Shown: positions 16,867 through 25,198 of the stretch, piece after piece
How positions within the stretch are numbered: position 1 is the stretch's first letter
How the letters are laid out: every line of letters begins with the position of its first letter
NCBI RefSeq assembly: GCF_000024425.1
Contig: NC_013946.1
Coordinates: 1,612,001-1,676,000 of the forward strand
Direction: 5' to 3'
Origin: Meiothermus ruber DSM 1279
GTDB lineage: Bacteria > Deinococcota > Deinococci > Deinococcales > Thermaceae
DNA length: 64,000 bases
Made by a program: the position numbers and the translations under genes
The notes under the pieces: model-generated
Told to the model about the DNA's origin: nothing
The model's input: the letters and a program-made list of their open reading frames with translations, nothing else
The model's database searches: none

Positions 16867-17637
16867 CTAGCGCCCCCCCAGAACCACCTGGTGGGCATGA
16901 CCCACGTGCCCAAAGGCCTGGCTGAGGCACTCGTGGCAGAGCACTTTCTCAGGGGGGCCGTAGCCCACCACCCGCCGGTTGAGCACCAGCACCGCCGAGG
17001 CGTGGTGCTGGGCGGCTTCCCAGTCGTGGGTGATCATCAGGATGGTGGCGCCGCGCTCGGCTTGGTAGGCCTCGAGGTGGCGGTACAGGTCGGCCTCCCC
17101 CACCACATCCACCCCGGTGGCGGGCTCATCCAGCAGCAGCAGCCGGGGCTGGCGGATCAGGCTCCGGGCCAGGTAGACCCGCTGCAGCTCGCCCCCCGAG
17201 AGCCCGCCCAGCCGGCGGCTGGCCAGGTGCAGGGCCCCCACTTTCTCCAGCACCTCGCTGGCCTGCCTACGTTCCTCGCGGCCAATCCGGAAGGGCCAGT
17301 GCCGCCGCAGGCCCGAGACCACCACCTCGATGGCCAGGGCCGGAAAGCTGCGGTCGAAGCCCTTGACCTGCGGCACATAGCCCACCCAACCGGGCGGCAC
17401 CTCGCGGGGGGGGTGGCCAAAGACCCGGATGCGGCCCGTGACCCGGGTGGGGCCGTCGCGCATGGAACCCCGCTCGAGGCCCAGCAGGGCCTTGAGCAGG
17501 GTGCTCTTGCCGGCCCCGTTGGGGCCCACCATGGCCACGAAGGCCCCTTCGGGCACCTCGAGGCTCACCTCTTGCAGCGCCTGGAACTCGCCAAAGCGCA
17601 CCGAATACTGCTCAATCTCCACCGCCGGCGCGGCCAT
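16867..17637 (-). CDS. Metal ABC transporter ATP-binding protein (ZnuC/MntA-like)
   Basis: A 256-residue ABC ATPase. The Walker A GPNGAGKST is at about 38-46, Q-loop in VGYVPQ, signature LSGGELQRVYLAR, Walker B LLLLDEPATGVD and switch His in MITHDW. Domain type and the partner permease one base downstream identify a metal-type ABC importer. It is first in the operon; a TATTAT -10 box lies 8 nt before the ATG and is covered by an inverted repeat (17642-17661), suggesting metal-dependent repression. Confidence 0.9.
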   Translation of the reverse strand: MAAPAVEIEQYSVRFGEFQALQEVSLEVPEGAFVAMVGPNGAGKSTLLKALLGLERGSMRDGPTRVTGRIRVFGHPPREVPPGWVGYVPQVKGFDRSFPALAIEVVVSGLRRHWPFRIGREERRQASEVLEKVGALHLASRRLGGLSGGELQRVYLARSLIRQPRLLLLDEPATGVDVVGEADLYRHLEAYQAERGATILMITHDWEAAQHHASAVLVLNRRVVGYGPPEKVLCHECLSQAFGHVGHAHQVVLGGR

Positions 17638-17641
17638 ATTT

Positions 17642-17661
17642 ACTGATAATACGCTATCAAT
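17642..17661 (-). promoter_or_regulatory. Inverted repeat over the -10 box of the metal ABC operon
   Basis: On the plus strand ACTGATA-N6-TATCAAT, a 7-bp near-perfect inverted repeat (one G-T type mismatch), spans 17642-17661. The minus-strand -10 hexamer TATTAT is at 17646-17651, inside the repeat. The position is ideal for an operator whose bound repressor would exclude RNA polymerase. The regulator is not in the window and the motif does not match a box I can name with certainty. Confidence 0.55.
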
Positions 17662-17681
17662 AGACCTTTTGGATAGGGGCC

Positions 17682-19082
17682 TTATTCCAGCGGCACTTCG
17701 ATTACGTTGCCCAGGCTCGAGAGCGGCTTGTCGAACTGGCGCTGGTCGCCCACCACCACAATCACGAACTGCTCCGGGCGCACATACTGCTGCATCACCC
17801 GCTGCAAATCGGCCGGGGTGGCGGCCTGAATCTGGCGCACGTACTGCTCGTAGTAGTCATCGGGCAGGCCCAGCAGTTGCGTGCGGGCGATGCGCTCAGC
17901 CACCGCCTGTTTGGAGGTAAAGCGGAAGACCTCGGCGTTGAGGATGTTGTTGCGGAAGAGCTCGAGCTCCTCCTGGCTCACCGGGCGCTGGCGCAGGTCG
18001 CGGAACTGGGCCAGCATCAGCTCGATGACCTCGGCGGTCTTTTCGACGCGGGAAATAGAGGCCCCGTAGAAAAAGCCCGGCCAGCCGAAGCCCTGGGTCT
18101 GGGCCCCGCCGGTGGCGTAGGCCAGGCCGCGCTTGGTGCGGACTTCCAGGAAGAGCCGGCTATTGAAGCCATCCCCCAGCACCCGGCTGGCCAGATCCAG
18201 CTCGCTGTAGCCGGGGGCAAAGGCCGTCACCGTGGGGTTGCCCATGTAAATGACGCTCTGGTTGGTCTCCTTCTGTACAAAGTAGATGCCGGGCTTGGGG
18301 CTGGGCGGCGCAAAGGTGGGCAGGCTGACCTCGCCCCGCGCCCAGCCCTGCAGGGTGCGCTCGAGCCTGGCTACCATCTCCTGGGTGTTGAAGTCGCCGG
18401 TAACGGCCAGCACCGCCCCGTTGGGCTTGAAGAAGCGCTGGTGGAAGGCCAGCAGATCGTCGCGGGTGATGGACTGGATCGAGGCCGTGCTGCTGATGCG
18501 CCCCGCGGGGTGGCCCTCGTTGATGCGGCGCACGAACTCCCGCACGGCAATCTGGGTGGGCTGGTCGTTGCGGCGGCGGATGGCCTCCAAAGCCCGGCCC
18601 TTCTCGAGGTCAACCCGATCCTGGGCGAAGCGCGGGCGCAGCAGCACATCGACCCAGATCTGCAAGACCTGATCGAGGTTCTCGGTCAGGGTGTTGAAGG
18701 CCACCGAGGTAAAGAGGTTGTCGGTGCTCACGCTCACCGAAGCGGCCAGGGTCTCCAGGGTTTCGTCCACCTGGTCGGGGGTGCGATCCCCGGCCCCGCC
18801 GGTGCGCATCACCGCGGAGAAAATCCCGCTCAGGCCCACTTTGTCCTCGGGTTCGTAAATCGAGCCGGCCCGCAGGTAGATGCGCCCGTTCACGAAGGGC
18901 AGGCTGCGGTCTTCAATCAGCAGAACCGTCAGGCCGTTGGAAAGCTGGACGCGGGTGGGCTGGATGGCGGTCGGCTGCAACCGCTGGAACTGCATCTTGA
19001 AGGGGTCGGGCCAGTCGGCCGGTACGCCCTGGGCCAGGCCCAGCGTCAGAAGCGCCAGCAACAAACTCCATATCGCTTTCAT
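17682..19082 (-). CDS. M16 family protein, non-catalytic subunit
   Basis: A 466-residue exported protein (signal peptide about 1-18, cleavage after GLAQG) with two M16 domains. The zinc-binding HxxEH motif is absent: the corresponding helix reads VGLSGIFSAVMRTGG. The second domain retains the R...Y-type segment RTKRGLAYATGG found in non-catalytic halves. In two-gene M16 proteases such a subunit pairs with a catalytic partner, here the gene immediately upstream, with which it overlaps by 4 nt (ATGA). The pair likely degrades peptides in the cell envelope. Confidence 0.88.
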   Translation of the reverse strand: MKAIWSLLLALLTLGLAQGVPADWPDPFKMQFQRLQPTAIQPTRVQLSNGLTVLLIEDRSLPFVNGRIYLRAGSIYEPEDKVGLSGIFSAVMRTGGAGDRTPDQVDETLETLAASVSVSTDNLFTSVAFNTLTENLDQVLQIWVDVLLRPRFAQDRVDLEKGRALEAIRRRNDQPTQIAVREFVRRINEGHPAGRISSTASIQSITRDDLLAFHQRFFKPNGAVLAVTGDFNTQEMVARLERTLQGWARGEVSLPTFAPPSPKPGIYFVQKETNQSVIYMGNPTVTAFAPGYSELDLASRVLGDGFNSRLFLEVRTKRGLAYATGGAQTQGFGWPGFFYGASISRVEKTAEVIELMLAQFRDLRQRPVSQEELELFRNNILNAEVFRFTSKQAVAERIARTQLLGLPDDYYEQYVRQIQAATPADLQRVMQQYVRPEQFVIVVVGDQRQFDKPLSSLGNVIEVPLE

Positions 19083-20563
19083 CGGCTACCTCCCCGGCTA
19101 ATCAGGGTGGCTACGGTGCGGTTTTCTGGGGTGAAGTATTTGCGGGCGACCTGCTGGATTTCCTCGGCGGTGATGGTGTTGTAGATGGCCTCCTCCTCGA
19201 AGATGCGCTGGTAGCCGCCAAAGAACAGCTCGTAGAAGGCCAGGGCCTGGGCCAGCCCCGGCCCACCTTGCAGCACCCGCAGGTAGGCCGCGCGGGTCTG
19301 GTTGCGCACTTTTTGCAGCTCCTGCGGGCTCACCGGCTCGTTCTTGAGCCGCTCGAGCTCCTCGTAAATCAGGCGCTCCAGGTCCTGGGTGGTGCGGGGG
19401 GCGCGCGGCTGGGCCGAGATGGTGAACAGGTTGGGGTAGCGGAAACCCGGCGAGGCCGAGCTCGAGCTCACGTTCAGGGCCGCCTGCTCCTGGATGACCA
19501 GGCGGCGGAAGAGCCGGCTGGTGCGGCCCTCGGTGAGGATGGAGTCAATCACGTCCATCACGTAGGCCTCGCGGTTGGGGTAGGTGGGCTTGTGGAAGCC
19601 AATCAGCAGGCTGGGCTGGGCGTTGTACTCGATGCTGGTGCGGCGCTCGGCGGTCTGAGGCGGCTCGGCGGGGATGCTCAGGTTGGGCCGCTCGGGGCCT
19701 CTGGGCACGGCCCCCATGTAGCGGCGCACCAACTGGATGTCGCGCTCCGGCTCCACATCCCCCACCAGCACCAGCACCGCCCGGTTGGGGTGGTAGTGGG
19801 TCTTCCAGAACTCCATGGCCTTGTCCACCCGGTAGCCCTGAATCTCCTCGCGGCTGCCAATCAGGGGGCGGCCATAGGGGTGCACCTGGAAGGCCGCGCG
19901 CAGGAAGGCCTCGCTCAAGGCCCCGTTGGGGTCGTTCTCGCTGCGCTGGCGACGCTCCTCCAGCACCACGTCGACCTCCTCGTAGAAGCTGCGGAAGACC
20001 GCGTTGAGCAGCACATCGGCATAGACCCGCAGGTAGAGCTCGAGGCGGTTGGAGGGCAGCGAGACCCGGTAATCGGTGCGGTCGTAGCCGGTGGAGGCGT
20101 TCAGGCCCTGCTCGCCGTTGTTGGTGAAGAGCTGGTCAATGGGGTTGGGCAGGGCCAGTTTCTTGGCCTCCTCGCGGGCCTGGTTGAACGCTGCCGTCAG
20201 CCGCTCTATCTCCCCCTGCGAAGCCCGGTTGGCAATGGCCCGATCCAGCTCGGCGCGGGCTTTGTCGATGGCCTCGAGGGCCGCTTTTTCCCTGGGCCAG
20301 TCCAGGCTCCCAATGCTGGGCGTACCCTTGAAGGCCATGTGCTCGACCATGTGGGCGATCCCCCCCAGGCCGGGGGCCTCGTCCACCCCGCCCACGTCGA
20401 ACATCAGGTTGAAGTGGATCACCGGGGCGGTCTTGTCGGGCACCATCAGCACGCGCAGGCCGTTCTCGAGGGTGTATTTGCGGATCTGCTCACGGAGCTG
20501 CTGGGCCAAAGCCCCTGGCAGCAGCAGCACCAGCAAGAGCAACCAGACCAGTCTTTTCACCAT
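19079..20563 (-). CDS. M16 zinc peptidase, catalytic subunit
   Basis: A 494-residue pitrilysin/insulinase-family metalloprotease with a signal peptide (about 1-20, MVKRLVWLLLLVLLLPGALA). The inverted zinc motif HMVEH is at about 71-75, and a distal Glu lies downstream in the first domain. The second domain has the expected RRLVIQEQAALNVSSSS segment. It forms an operon with the non-catalytic subunit downstream. An AGGAGG sequence precedes the ATG, so this operon is conventionally led rather than leaderless. Confidence 0.92.
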   Translation of the reverse strand: MVKRLVWLLLLVLLLPGALAQQLREQIRKYTLENGLRVLMVPDKTAPVIHFNLMFDVGGVDEAPGLGGIAHMVEHMAFKGTPSIGSLDWPREKAALEAIDKARAELDRAIANRASQGEIERLTAAFNQAREEAKKLALPNPIDQLFTNNGEQGLNASTGYDRTDYRVSLPSNRLELYLRVYADVLLNAVFRSFYEEVDVVLEERRQRSENDPNGALSEAFLRAAFQVHPYGRPLIGSREEIQGYRVDKAMEFWKTHYHPNRAVLVLVGDVEPERDIQLVRRYMGAVPRGPERPNLSIPAEPPQTAERRTSIEYNAQPSLLIGFHKPTYPNREAYVMDVIDSILTEGRTSRLFRRLVIQEQAALNVSSSSASPGFRYPNLFTISAQPRAPRTTQDLERLIYEELERLKNEPVSPQELQKVRNQTRAAYLRVLQGGPGLAQALAFYELFFGGYQRIFEEEAIYNTITAEEIQQVARKYFTPENRTVATLISRGGSR

Positions 20564-20784
20564 GACCTCCTGTGCGGTGTCGAGTTTTTACCATTACGCC
20601 GCAAATTCCGCGTCCAGACTGAAGGAAGGTCTACAGTTGCCAGATACTGTGGAATGACGGCGATCAGCCCAGGCAAAGTTATCCGCCCAACCACGCCCTT
20701 TCGGCAACTTGAGGCTTTGGGGTTGCCTTCGAGAGGCCCAGCCGAACCCTTCCGGGTACTGGCACTGGAGCCTCGAGGCCCCCT

Positions 20785-21219
20785 CTACCGCCCTGCCGGG
20801 GGCGGCAAGACCTGGATGATGCTCTGCATGATAAAAGGCGGAACCCGCTTGCCCGGCAGGGGCCGCCCCATGAGCACCAGAAAGTAGGGGCCGGGCTTGG
20901 GAAAGGTCACCACCCCTTCCACGCGCCCGGTGCGCGGGTTGGGCTGCAAGCGCACCTGGGCGTCGGGCTGGGCGGTGGCGCTGACCCGGCCCTGGTAAAA
21001 AAGCAGCATGCAGAAGCAGTCCTGTGGCTTGATGGGCAGACCGCCCACCTGGATGTACTCAATCCAGGCCACCGTGGCCTTACCGGCGATGGGCGGGGCG
21101 TCGTTGGGTTCAAAGTCCACCTGGCCCTGCACATAGCCCCCGCTGCCCTCAAACGGGTGGCCCCAGGCCCACCCCAGGCCAAGCAGCAGGACAAGCCATC
21201 CAATCCGGGCATACCTCAT
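20785..21219 (-). CDS. Secreted protein with CFC motif, last gene of the copper locus
   Basis: A 144-residue protein with signal peptide (MRYARIGWLVLLLGLGWAWG) and a beta-rich mature domain. A CFC pair (PQDCFCMLLFYQG) and the sequence beginning GHPFEGSGG at the mature N-terminus could bind metal. I do not recognise the family. Its ATG overlaps the stop of the di-heme peroxidase-like gene by 4 nt, so it is translated with the MbnP/MbnH-like pair and probably functions with them. The 221 bp between it and the M16 operon contain no gene I can support. Confidence 0.7.
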   Translation of the reverse strand: MRYARIGWLVLLLGLGWAWGHPFEGSGGYVQGQVDFEPNDAPPIAGKATVAWIEYIQVGGLPIKPQDCFCMLLFYQGRVSATAQPDAQVRLQPNPRTGRVEGVVTFPKPGPYFLVLMGRPLPGKRVPPFIMQSIIQVLPPPAGR

Positions 21220-22295
21220 GGGGTGCTCCCCTTTCCGCCGGGCGGCAGCAAGGCCGGGTTGGTGGTAAAACTCGTATCGGTGAGGGCCTCCAGGAAGGCC
21301 ACCAGGTCGTCTACTTCCTGGTCGGTGAGGCCCAGGGGCCGGATGAGGGCGTCGGCATTGAGGTTGGGTTCACCACCGCGGTTGTAGTGCTGGACAACCT
21401 CTCGCAGGGTTCGGATGGAGCCGTCGTGCATGTAGGGGGCGGTGAGCGCAACGTTGCGCAGGGTGGGGGTTTTAAACTTGCCCACGTCTTCGTCCTTGCC
21501 GGTGGCGCGGGCCAGCCCGATGTCCTTGTAGACCGTGTAGAGGGCGGTGTTGCGGGGCTCGTCGTCGGTGAAGTCGGGGCCCACATGGCAGTGGAAACAG
21601 TCCCCCTTCTCGCTAAAGAAGAGTTCCATCCCGCGCAGGGCTGCCGGGCTCAGGGCCTGGTCGTCGCCGGCCTGGTAACGATCGAAGGGGCTATTGTAGG
21701 AAACCAGGGTGCGCTCGAAAGCTGCAATGGCATAGGTGACGGCCCTCAGGCTGGGGGGCTCGCCAAAGACCTCCTGAAAAGCCTGGGCGTACTCGGGGAT
21801 GGCCTGGAGCCGCTGGGCGAGTTCCTCGGGCTCGAGGCCCATCTCGTCGTGGGCGGTGAGGGGGCCCACCGCCTGGAGCTCGAGCCGGGGAGAACGCCCT
21901 TCCCAAAACAGGTGCCGACGAAAGCCCACGTTGGTCAGGGTGGGAGCATTGCGGGTGCCTTTGCGGCCAAAGATGCCGGTGCTCACCGCCTTACCTCCAT
22001 CGCTAAAGGCGAACTCGGGCCTGTGGCAGCTTGCACAGGCAACGGTGTTGTCCTTGGAAAGGCGGGTGTCGTAGAACAGTTTCCGCCCAAGGGCCACCTT
22101 GGCCGGGGTCTGGGGGTTGTCCTCGGGGATGGGCACGCTCCGCTCGGCAAAAAGAATGCGGGGGCTGGAAGGGTGCAGGGGGGGCTGCTCAACCACGGAG
22201 GGCGGAGGGACGGAGCGGGGCCAGAAGTACCAGCCCAGCAGGCCCACCCCCAGCAGGAGCCCCACCCAGACCATTGGCCGCCGTCGCATACGCAT
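21216..22295 (-). CDS. Di-heme cytochrome c peroxidase-like protein (MauG/MbnH family)
   Basis: A 359-residue protein with an N-terminal membrane anchor (about 8-25) and two c-type heme sites, CASCH at about 87-91 and CFHCH at about 233-237, in the bacterial CcP/MauG layout. Members reduce peroxide or use high-valent heme to modify partner proteins; MbnH is known to oxidise a Trp of its partner MbnP to kynurenine. Here the ATG directly abuts the stop codon of an MbnP-like gene, so the MbnH role is favoured over a simple peroxidase. It acts outside the cytoplasmic membrane. Confidence 0.85.
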   Translation of the reverse strand: MRMRRRPMVWVGLLLGVGLLGWYFWPRSVPPPSVVEQPPLHPSSPRILFAERSVPIPEDNPQTPAKVALGRKLFYDTRLSKDNTVACASCHRPEFAFSDGGKAVSTGIFGRKGTRNAPTLTNVGFRRHLFWEGRSPRLELQAVGPLTAHDEMGLEPEELAQRLQAIPEYAQAFQEVFGEPPSLRAVTYAIAAFERTLVSYNSPFDRYQAGDDQALSPAALRGMELFFSEKGDCFHCHVGPDFTDDEPRNTALYTVYKDIGLARATGKDEDVGKFKTPTLRNVALTAPYMHDGSIRTLREVVQHYNRGGEPNLNADALIRPLGLTDQEVDDLVAFLEALTDTSFTTNPALLPPGGKGSTP

Positions 22296-23039
22296 CTACT
22301 GGGCCAGCGAAAAGGCCGTCTGCATGTTGAAGTAAACCACCGACATCAGCAGGCTGGTCTCGGGGCTCAGGCCGTGCAGTTGGCGCAGGGGCTGCTTGCG
22401 CCAGTCCACAAAAACCCCGCCCGGCCCCGGCTCAAAAGCCCGGGCCACATCCAGGTTGAGCACAATAACCCCCCCACCGGGCGGGATGTTGATCTGCACC
22501 CGCCGGGTCTGGAGGTCGTGCAGGCGCACCGGGATACGAAAGGTGTCGGTGCCCATGTGGATCACCCATTTTTGGTTGCCCTCAGGGAGTAAGGCGGTGC
22601 CCTCGAGCCTGTAGAAGATGTAGCCGGGATTCCAGGCCCAGTACATGCCGGAGTTTACCCCCAGGGGTAGCTGCTGGGTGCCCGCGTCAAGGTGGTTGAG
22701 TTCACGCGGCACGCCCACATTGAAGCGCAGGCCCCGGTACTGCCCCGCCGGCACGTCCAGTCTCATGACGCTCACCCCCTGGGTAGGGCCATCCCGCTTG
22801 AACTCGGCCAGGGCCAGGCCGTCGGCGCGCACCTCGCGGCCATCCGGGCGCACCAGGGCCACCTCGGAAATGTAAAACTTCAGCAGGTCAATCTGGTAGC
22901 GCTGGCCCTGAGGGGTCTGGTAGGTCTGCCCCCATTGCAAGGGCCTGTCCCCCACCCGCAAATTCACCTTTATCTCAACCGGCACAGCCAGCGCGTGGGC
23001 GCTCAACAGCAGCAAAAACACTAGCCAGCCCTTTTTCAT
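22296..23039 (-). CDS. MbnP-like copper-associated periplasmic protein
   Basis: A 247-residue exported protein (signal peptide MKKGWLVFLLLLSAHALA). The pattern LKFYISEVALVRPDG, LNHLDAGTQQLPLGV, GMYWAWNPGYIFYRLEG and WVIHMGTDTFR matches the MbnP family, in which a Trp-rich segment is modified by the di-heme partner and the protein binds copper. The gene stops exactly where the MbnH-like gene starts. It follows a CopD-like gene by 58 bp on the same strand. No methanobactin biosynthesis genes are present, so the role is probably general copper handling. Confidence 0.78.
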   Translation of the reverse strand: MKKGWLVFLLLLSAHALAVPVEIKVNLRVGDRPLQWGQTYQTPQGQRYQIDLLKFYISEVALVRPDGREVRADGLALAEFKRDGPTQGVSVMRLDVPAGQYRGLRFNVGVPRELNHLDAGTQQLPLGVNSGMYWAWNPGYIFYRLEGTALLPEGNQKWVIHMGTDTFRIPVRLHDLQTRRVQINIPPGGGVIVLNLDVARAFEPGPGGVFVDWRKQPLRQLHGLSPETSLLMSVVYFNMQTAFSLAQ

Positions 23040-23097
23040 ACCCGACCCCTTATTTTGAGGTTAGCAGAACCTGAACGGTTTTCGTGTGAAGCAGCCC

Positions 23098-24249
23098 TCA
23101 GGGGGCTACCTCGAGGGTGTACTCGAGGGTCTTGTGCGGCAGCTCCAGGGTAACCTGCCACGCACCAGGGGTTTGGGCCAACAGGGCAAAGTGATACTGC
23201 GCTTTGTACACCGGGCCTCCAGCATCCTCCAGGCGCATTGCTTCTCGCTCAGCACGAATACGCAGGCTGGGGCCACGCTCCAGCAGGTTGCCCTGGGCAT
23301 CGCGCAGATCCAGGTAGAGGTGAATCAGACCGCCCTGGCTGAACAACTGACCGACATAGCGCCGGTCGCCCTGGGCCTCGGCGATGTTGATGAGGCGGGG
23401 CACGGCCTGGCGGGCTGGGGGGGGCGGTTCGGTGGTGGCTAGAAAACCACTCACCAGCAGCACCCCCAGCAGCAGGGCGGCCTCGAGGCTCACCGTCTGC
23501 AAGCCCTTGATCCGCTTCTCCCGCAACCGGGGCAGCAGCCAGAGCCGGTTGACCGCCGCCAGCCCCACCACCAGCCCCACCAGCCCCAGCTTGAGGAGCA
23601 GGCGCTGGCCATAGGCGGTGCCCCACAGGTGGGTCACCTCGCCCAGGCGAACCCAGGACAGGTACAGGCCCATCAGCGACAGGAGCACCACCGCACCCAG
23701 GCCCAGGGTCGAAAGGCGCTGGATGGCCCGCAGAATGGCATCGTAGCGGCTGCCTGGCCAGGCCACGGCCAGCGCCAGCACGCTCCCGCCCCAGGCCGCC
23801 GCAAATGCCAGGTGCAAAAGCCCGGCAAACATCTGCACAAGCCCGCCCCCGGCGGCGTGCGAGGTGAGGGTGAGGGTAAAAAGAAGCCCCAGCGCCAGCG
23901 GGGGGTAGAGCCAGCGATCCAAGCGAAACCAGCCCATGGACAAAAACAGCAGGCCCACCAGCAGCCCCAGCCGCAACAGCAACCAGTTACCCTGGGAGGT
24001 CTCGAGCAGGTAGCTGAGCAAAAGCGAGGTATCGCCCAGCATCCAGGTCACATGGTACACGCCATAAAGGGTGGCACCTACGGCCAGTAGGAAACCACCC
24101 GAGATCAGGTACCACAGCCGCCAGCGCTGGGCCCTGGCCGCCTCCGGCCCCACATACCGGCTGAACACCCCACCCCCCAGCAGCATAAACACCCCCAGGT
24201 AGAGGATGGCCCGCAGAATCGAGAGGGTGTTGTCGTGTTCGTGGGGCAT
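23098..24249 (-). CDS. CopD-like copper transport membrane protein
   Basis: A 383-residue protein with about eight or nine membrane helices followed by an extracytoplasmic C-terminal domain of about 110 residues. The CopD-type core includes TSHAAGGGLVQMFAGLLHLAFAAAWGGSVLALA, with His residues in helices expected to carry copper. The C-terminal beta-rich domain resembles that of YcnJ/CopD fusions. It follows a copC gene by 67 bp, the usual CopC-CopD association in periplasmic copper uptake or resistance. Direction of transport cannot be decided. Confidence 0.82.
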   Translation of the reverse strand: MPHEHDNTLSILRAILYLGVFMLLGGGVFSRYVGPEAARAQRWRLWYLISGGFLLAVGATLYGVYHVTWMLGDTSLLLSYLLETSQGNWLLLRLGLLVGLLFLSMGWFRLDRWLYPPLALGLLFTLTLTSHAAGGGLVQMFAGLLHLAFAAAWGGSVLALAVAWPGSRYDAILRAIQRLSTLGLGAVVLLSLMGLYLSWVRLGEVTHLWGTAYGQRLLLKLGLVGLVVGLAAVNRLWLLPRLREKRIKGLQTVSLEAALLLGVLLVSGFLATTEPPPPARQAVPRLINIAEAQGDRRYVGQLFSQGGLIHLYLDLRDAQGNLLERGPSLRIRAEREAMRLEDAGGPVYKAQYHFALLAQTPGAWQVTLELPHKTLEYTLEVAP

Positions 24250-24316
24250 AGCGGCTCAGGGGTTGGGGTTCCTAGACCAGGCGCTACTCTCCGGTATTCG
24301 ATAGGTTATCAGAGCG

Positions 24317-24754
24317 CTAGGACGGCTTGTAGACAAACACGAAAAAATCGGTCTCGGTGTGCCCATCCACCCCCAGGTTTTTCCACATCACCACATAGGC
24401 CCCCGGCTGCAGGCCCGGCTTCAGCAGCACCGTGACACTCTTGCTGGTGCGAGCGGTGGTGCTCACCCCGGCGTCCACCCGGCGGGTGGTGTCGTTGCGC
24501 AAAGGCAGCACCTGCTGCACCAGGGAACGGGCCAGGCGCCTGAGCTGCGTAAAGTTACCCAGGGCCGCTGGAGGGGTCTCGAGGGGATAAACCTTGAAGC
24601 TCGAGAGCCGCACCTCCACGGCCTCACTAAAGTTTATGGTCACCGACCGGGGCATGGTTCGAAGGGTGGCGTTGGCCGGTGGGGTGGAGCTTCTGTACTC
24701 GGCGTGGGCAAAAACCGGAGCCACCAACAACAATAAACCGACATACCAGCGCAT
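24317..24754 (-). CDS. CopC-like periplasmic copper-binding protein
   Basis: A 145-residue CopC-domain protein. The signal peptide ends in FAHA, leaving a mature N-terminus near AEYRSSTPPANATL; the second family segment SVTINFSEAVEVRLSSFKVY and the C-terminal GAYVVMWKNLGVDGHTETDFFVFVY are clear. The D-G-H near the end matches the CopC copper His. A TTG one codon earlier is possible, but the ATG has GAGGAGG about 8 nt upstream, overlapping the end of the upstream copC relic, which suggests the two were translationally coupled. Confidence 0.85.
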   Translation of the reverse strand: MRWYVGLLLLVAPVFAHAEYRSSTPPANATLRTMPRSVTINFSEAVEVRLSSFKVYPLETPPAALGNFTQLRRLARSLVQQVLPLRNDTTRRVDAGVSTTARTSKSVTVLLKPGLQPGAYVVMWKNLGVDGHTETDFFVFVYKPS

Positions 24755-24767
24755 CAAGGTTTCCTCC

Positions 24768-25198
24768 TCAGGGCTCTACGACAAACACAAAAAACCCCTG
24801 GGTGGTGTGTGAGTCCACCGAAAGCACCCGCCACAGCACCACATACACCCCAGGGCCCAAACCCGGTCTGAGGGCTATGACCACATTTTCAGCGTCAGCC
24901 CGGCATCCACCCGCCCTGCTGGTTTAACCCCTCCAGCGGACAACGCCTTCTCTGCCAGGGCTTTGGCCTGTTCTTGCAACCAGCCCGCCTCCCGCCAGCG
25001 CTCATTGGGCACCTCGAGGGCGTACACCGCAAATTGCGAAAAGCGCAGTTCCACCGCCTCGGTAAAACTCAGCCGCACCTCACCCGGCGGCCTGCGAAGC
25101 AGCACGTTCTCGACGGGTGAACTGTTCACCAGATAGGCGTGCGCATGCGCGACCCCAGCCAAAGCCAGGGTCGCAGCAATCATCCAAAAGGCTCTCAT
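24768..25198 (-). pseudogene. Second copC-like gene, broken by a single-base frameshift
   Basis: The N-terminal part (signal peptide to VHAHAYLVNSSP, then GEVRLSFTEAVELRFSQFAVY) is a normal CopC start. The frame then stops early after AGLTLKMWS near 24875. In the -1 frame the lost C-terminus continues: ADAENVVIALRPG, then GVYVVLWRVLSVDSHTTQGF, ending at the TGA at 24768-24770. Adding one G to the GGG run (CCC at 24899-24901 on the plus strand) restores an intact ~143-residue CopC parallel to the downstream copy. Either a recent mutation or a sequencing error. The ATG overlaps the upstream gene's stop by 4 nt. Confidence 0.82.

Noticed and set aside
17877-19184. 435-codon open frame antisense to the non-catalytic M16 gene
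   Set aside because: Same artefact; no start signal and no recognisable domain.
20564-20784. Possible small gene or RNA between the M16 operon and the copper locus
   Set aside because: No reading frame with a start signal and no strong hairpin with T-tract; only the ribosome-binding site of the M16 gene is clear.
19268-20887. 539-codon open frame antisense to the catalytic M16 gene
   Set aside because: Composition artefact (Gly/His/Gln/Val-rich, no domain), while the opposite strand has HxxEH and a signal peptide.
21387-22592. 401-codon open frame antisense to the di-heme peroxidase-like and MbnP-like genes
   Set aside because: The opposite strand shows two CxxCH sites in order; the antisense frame has no family features.
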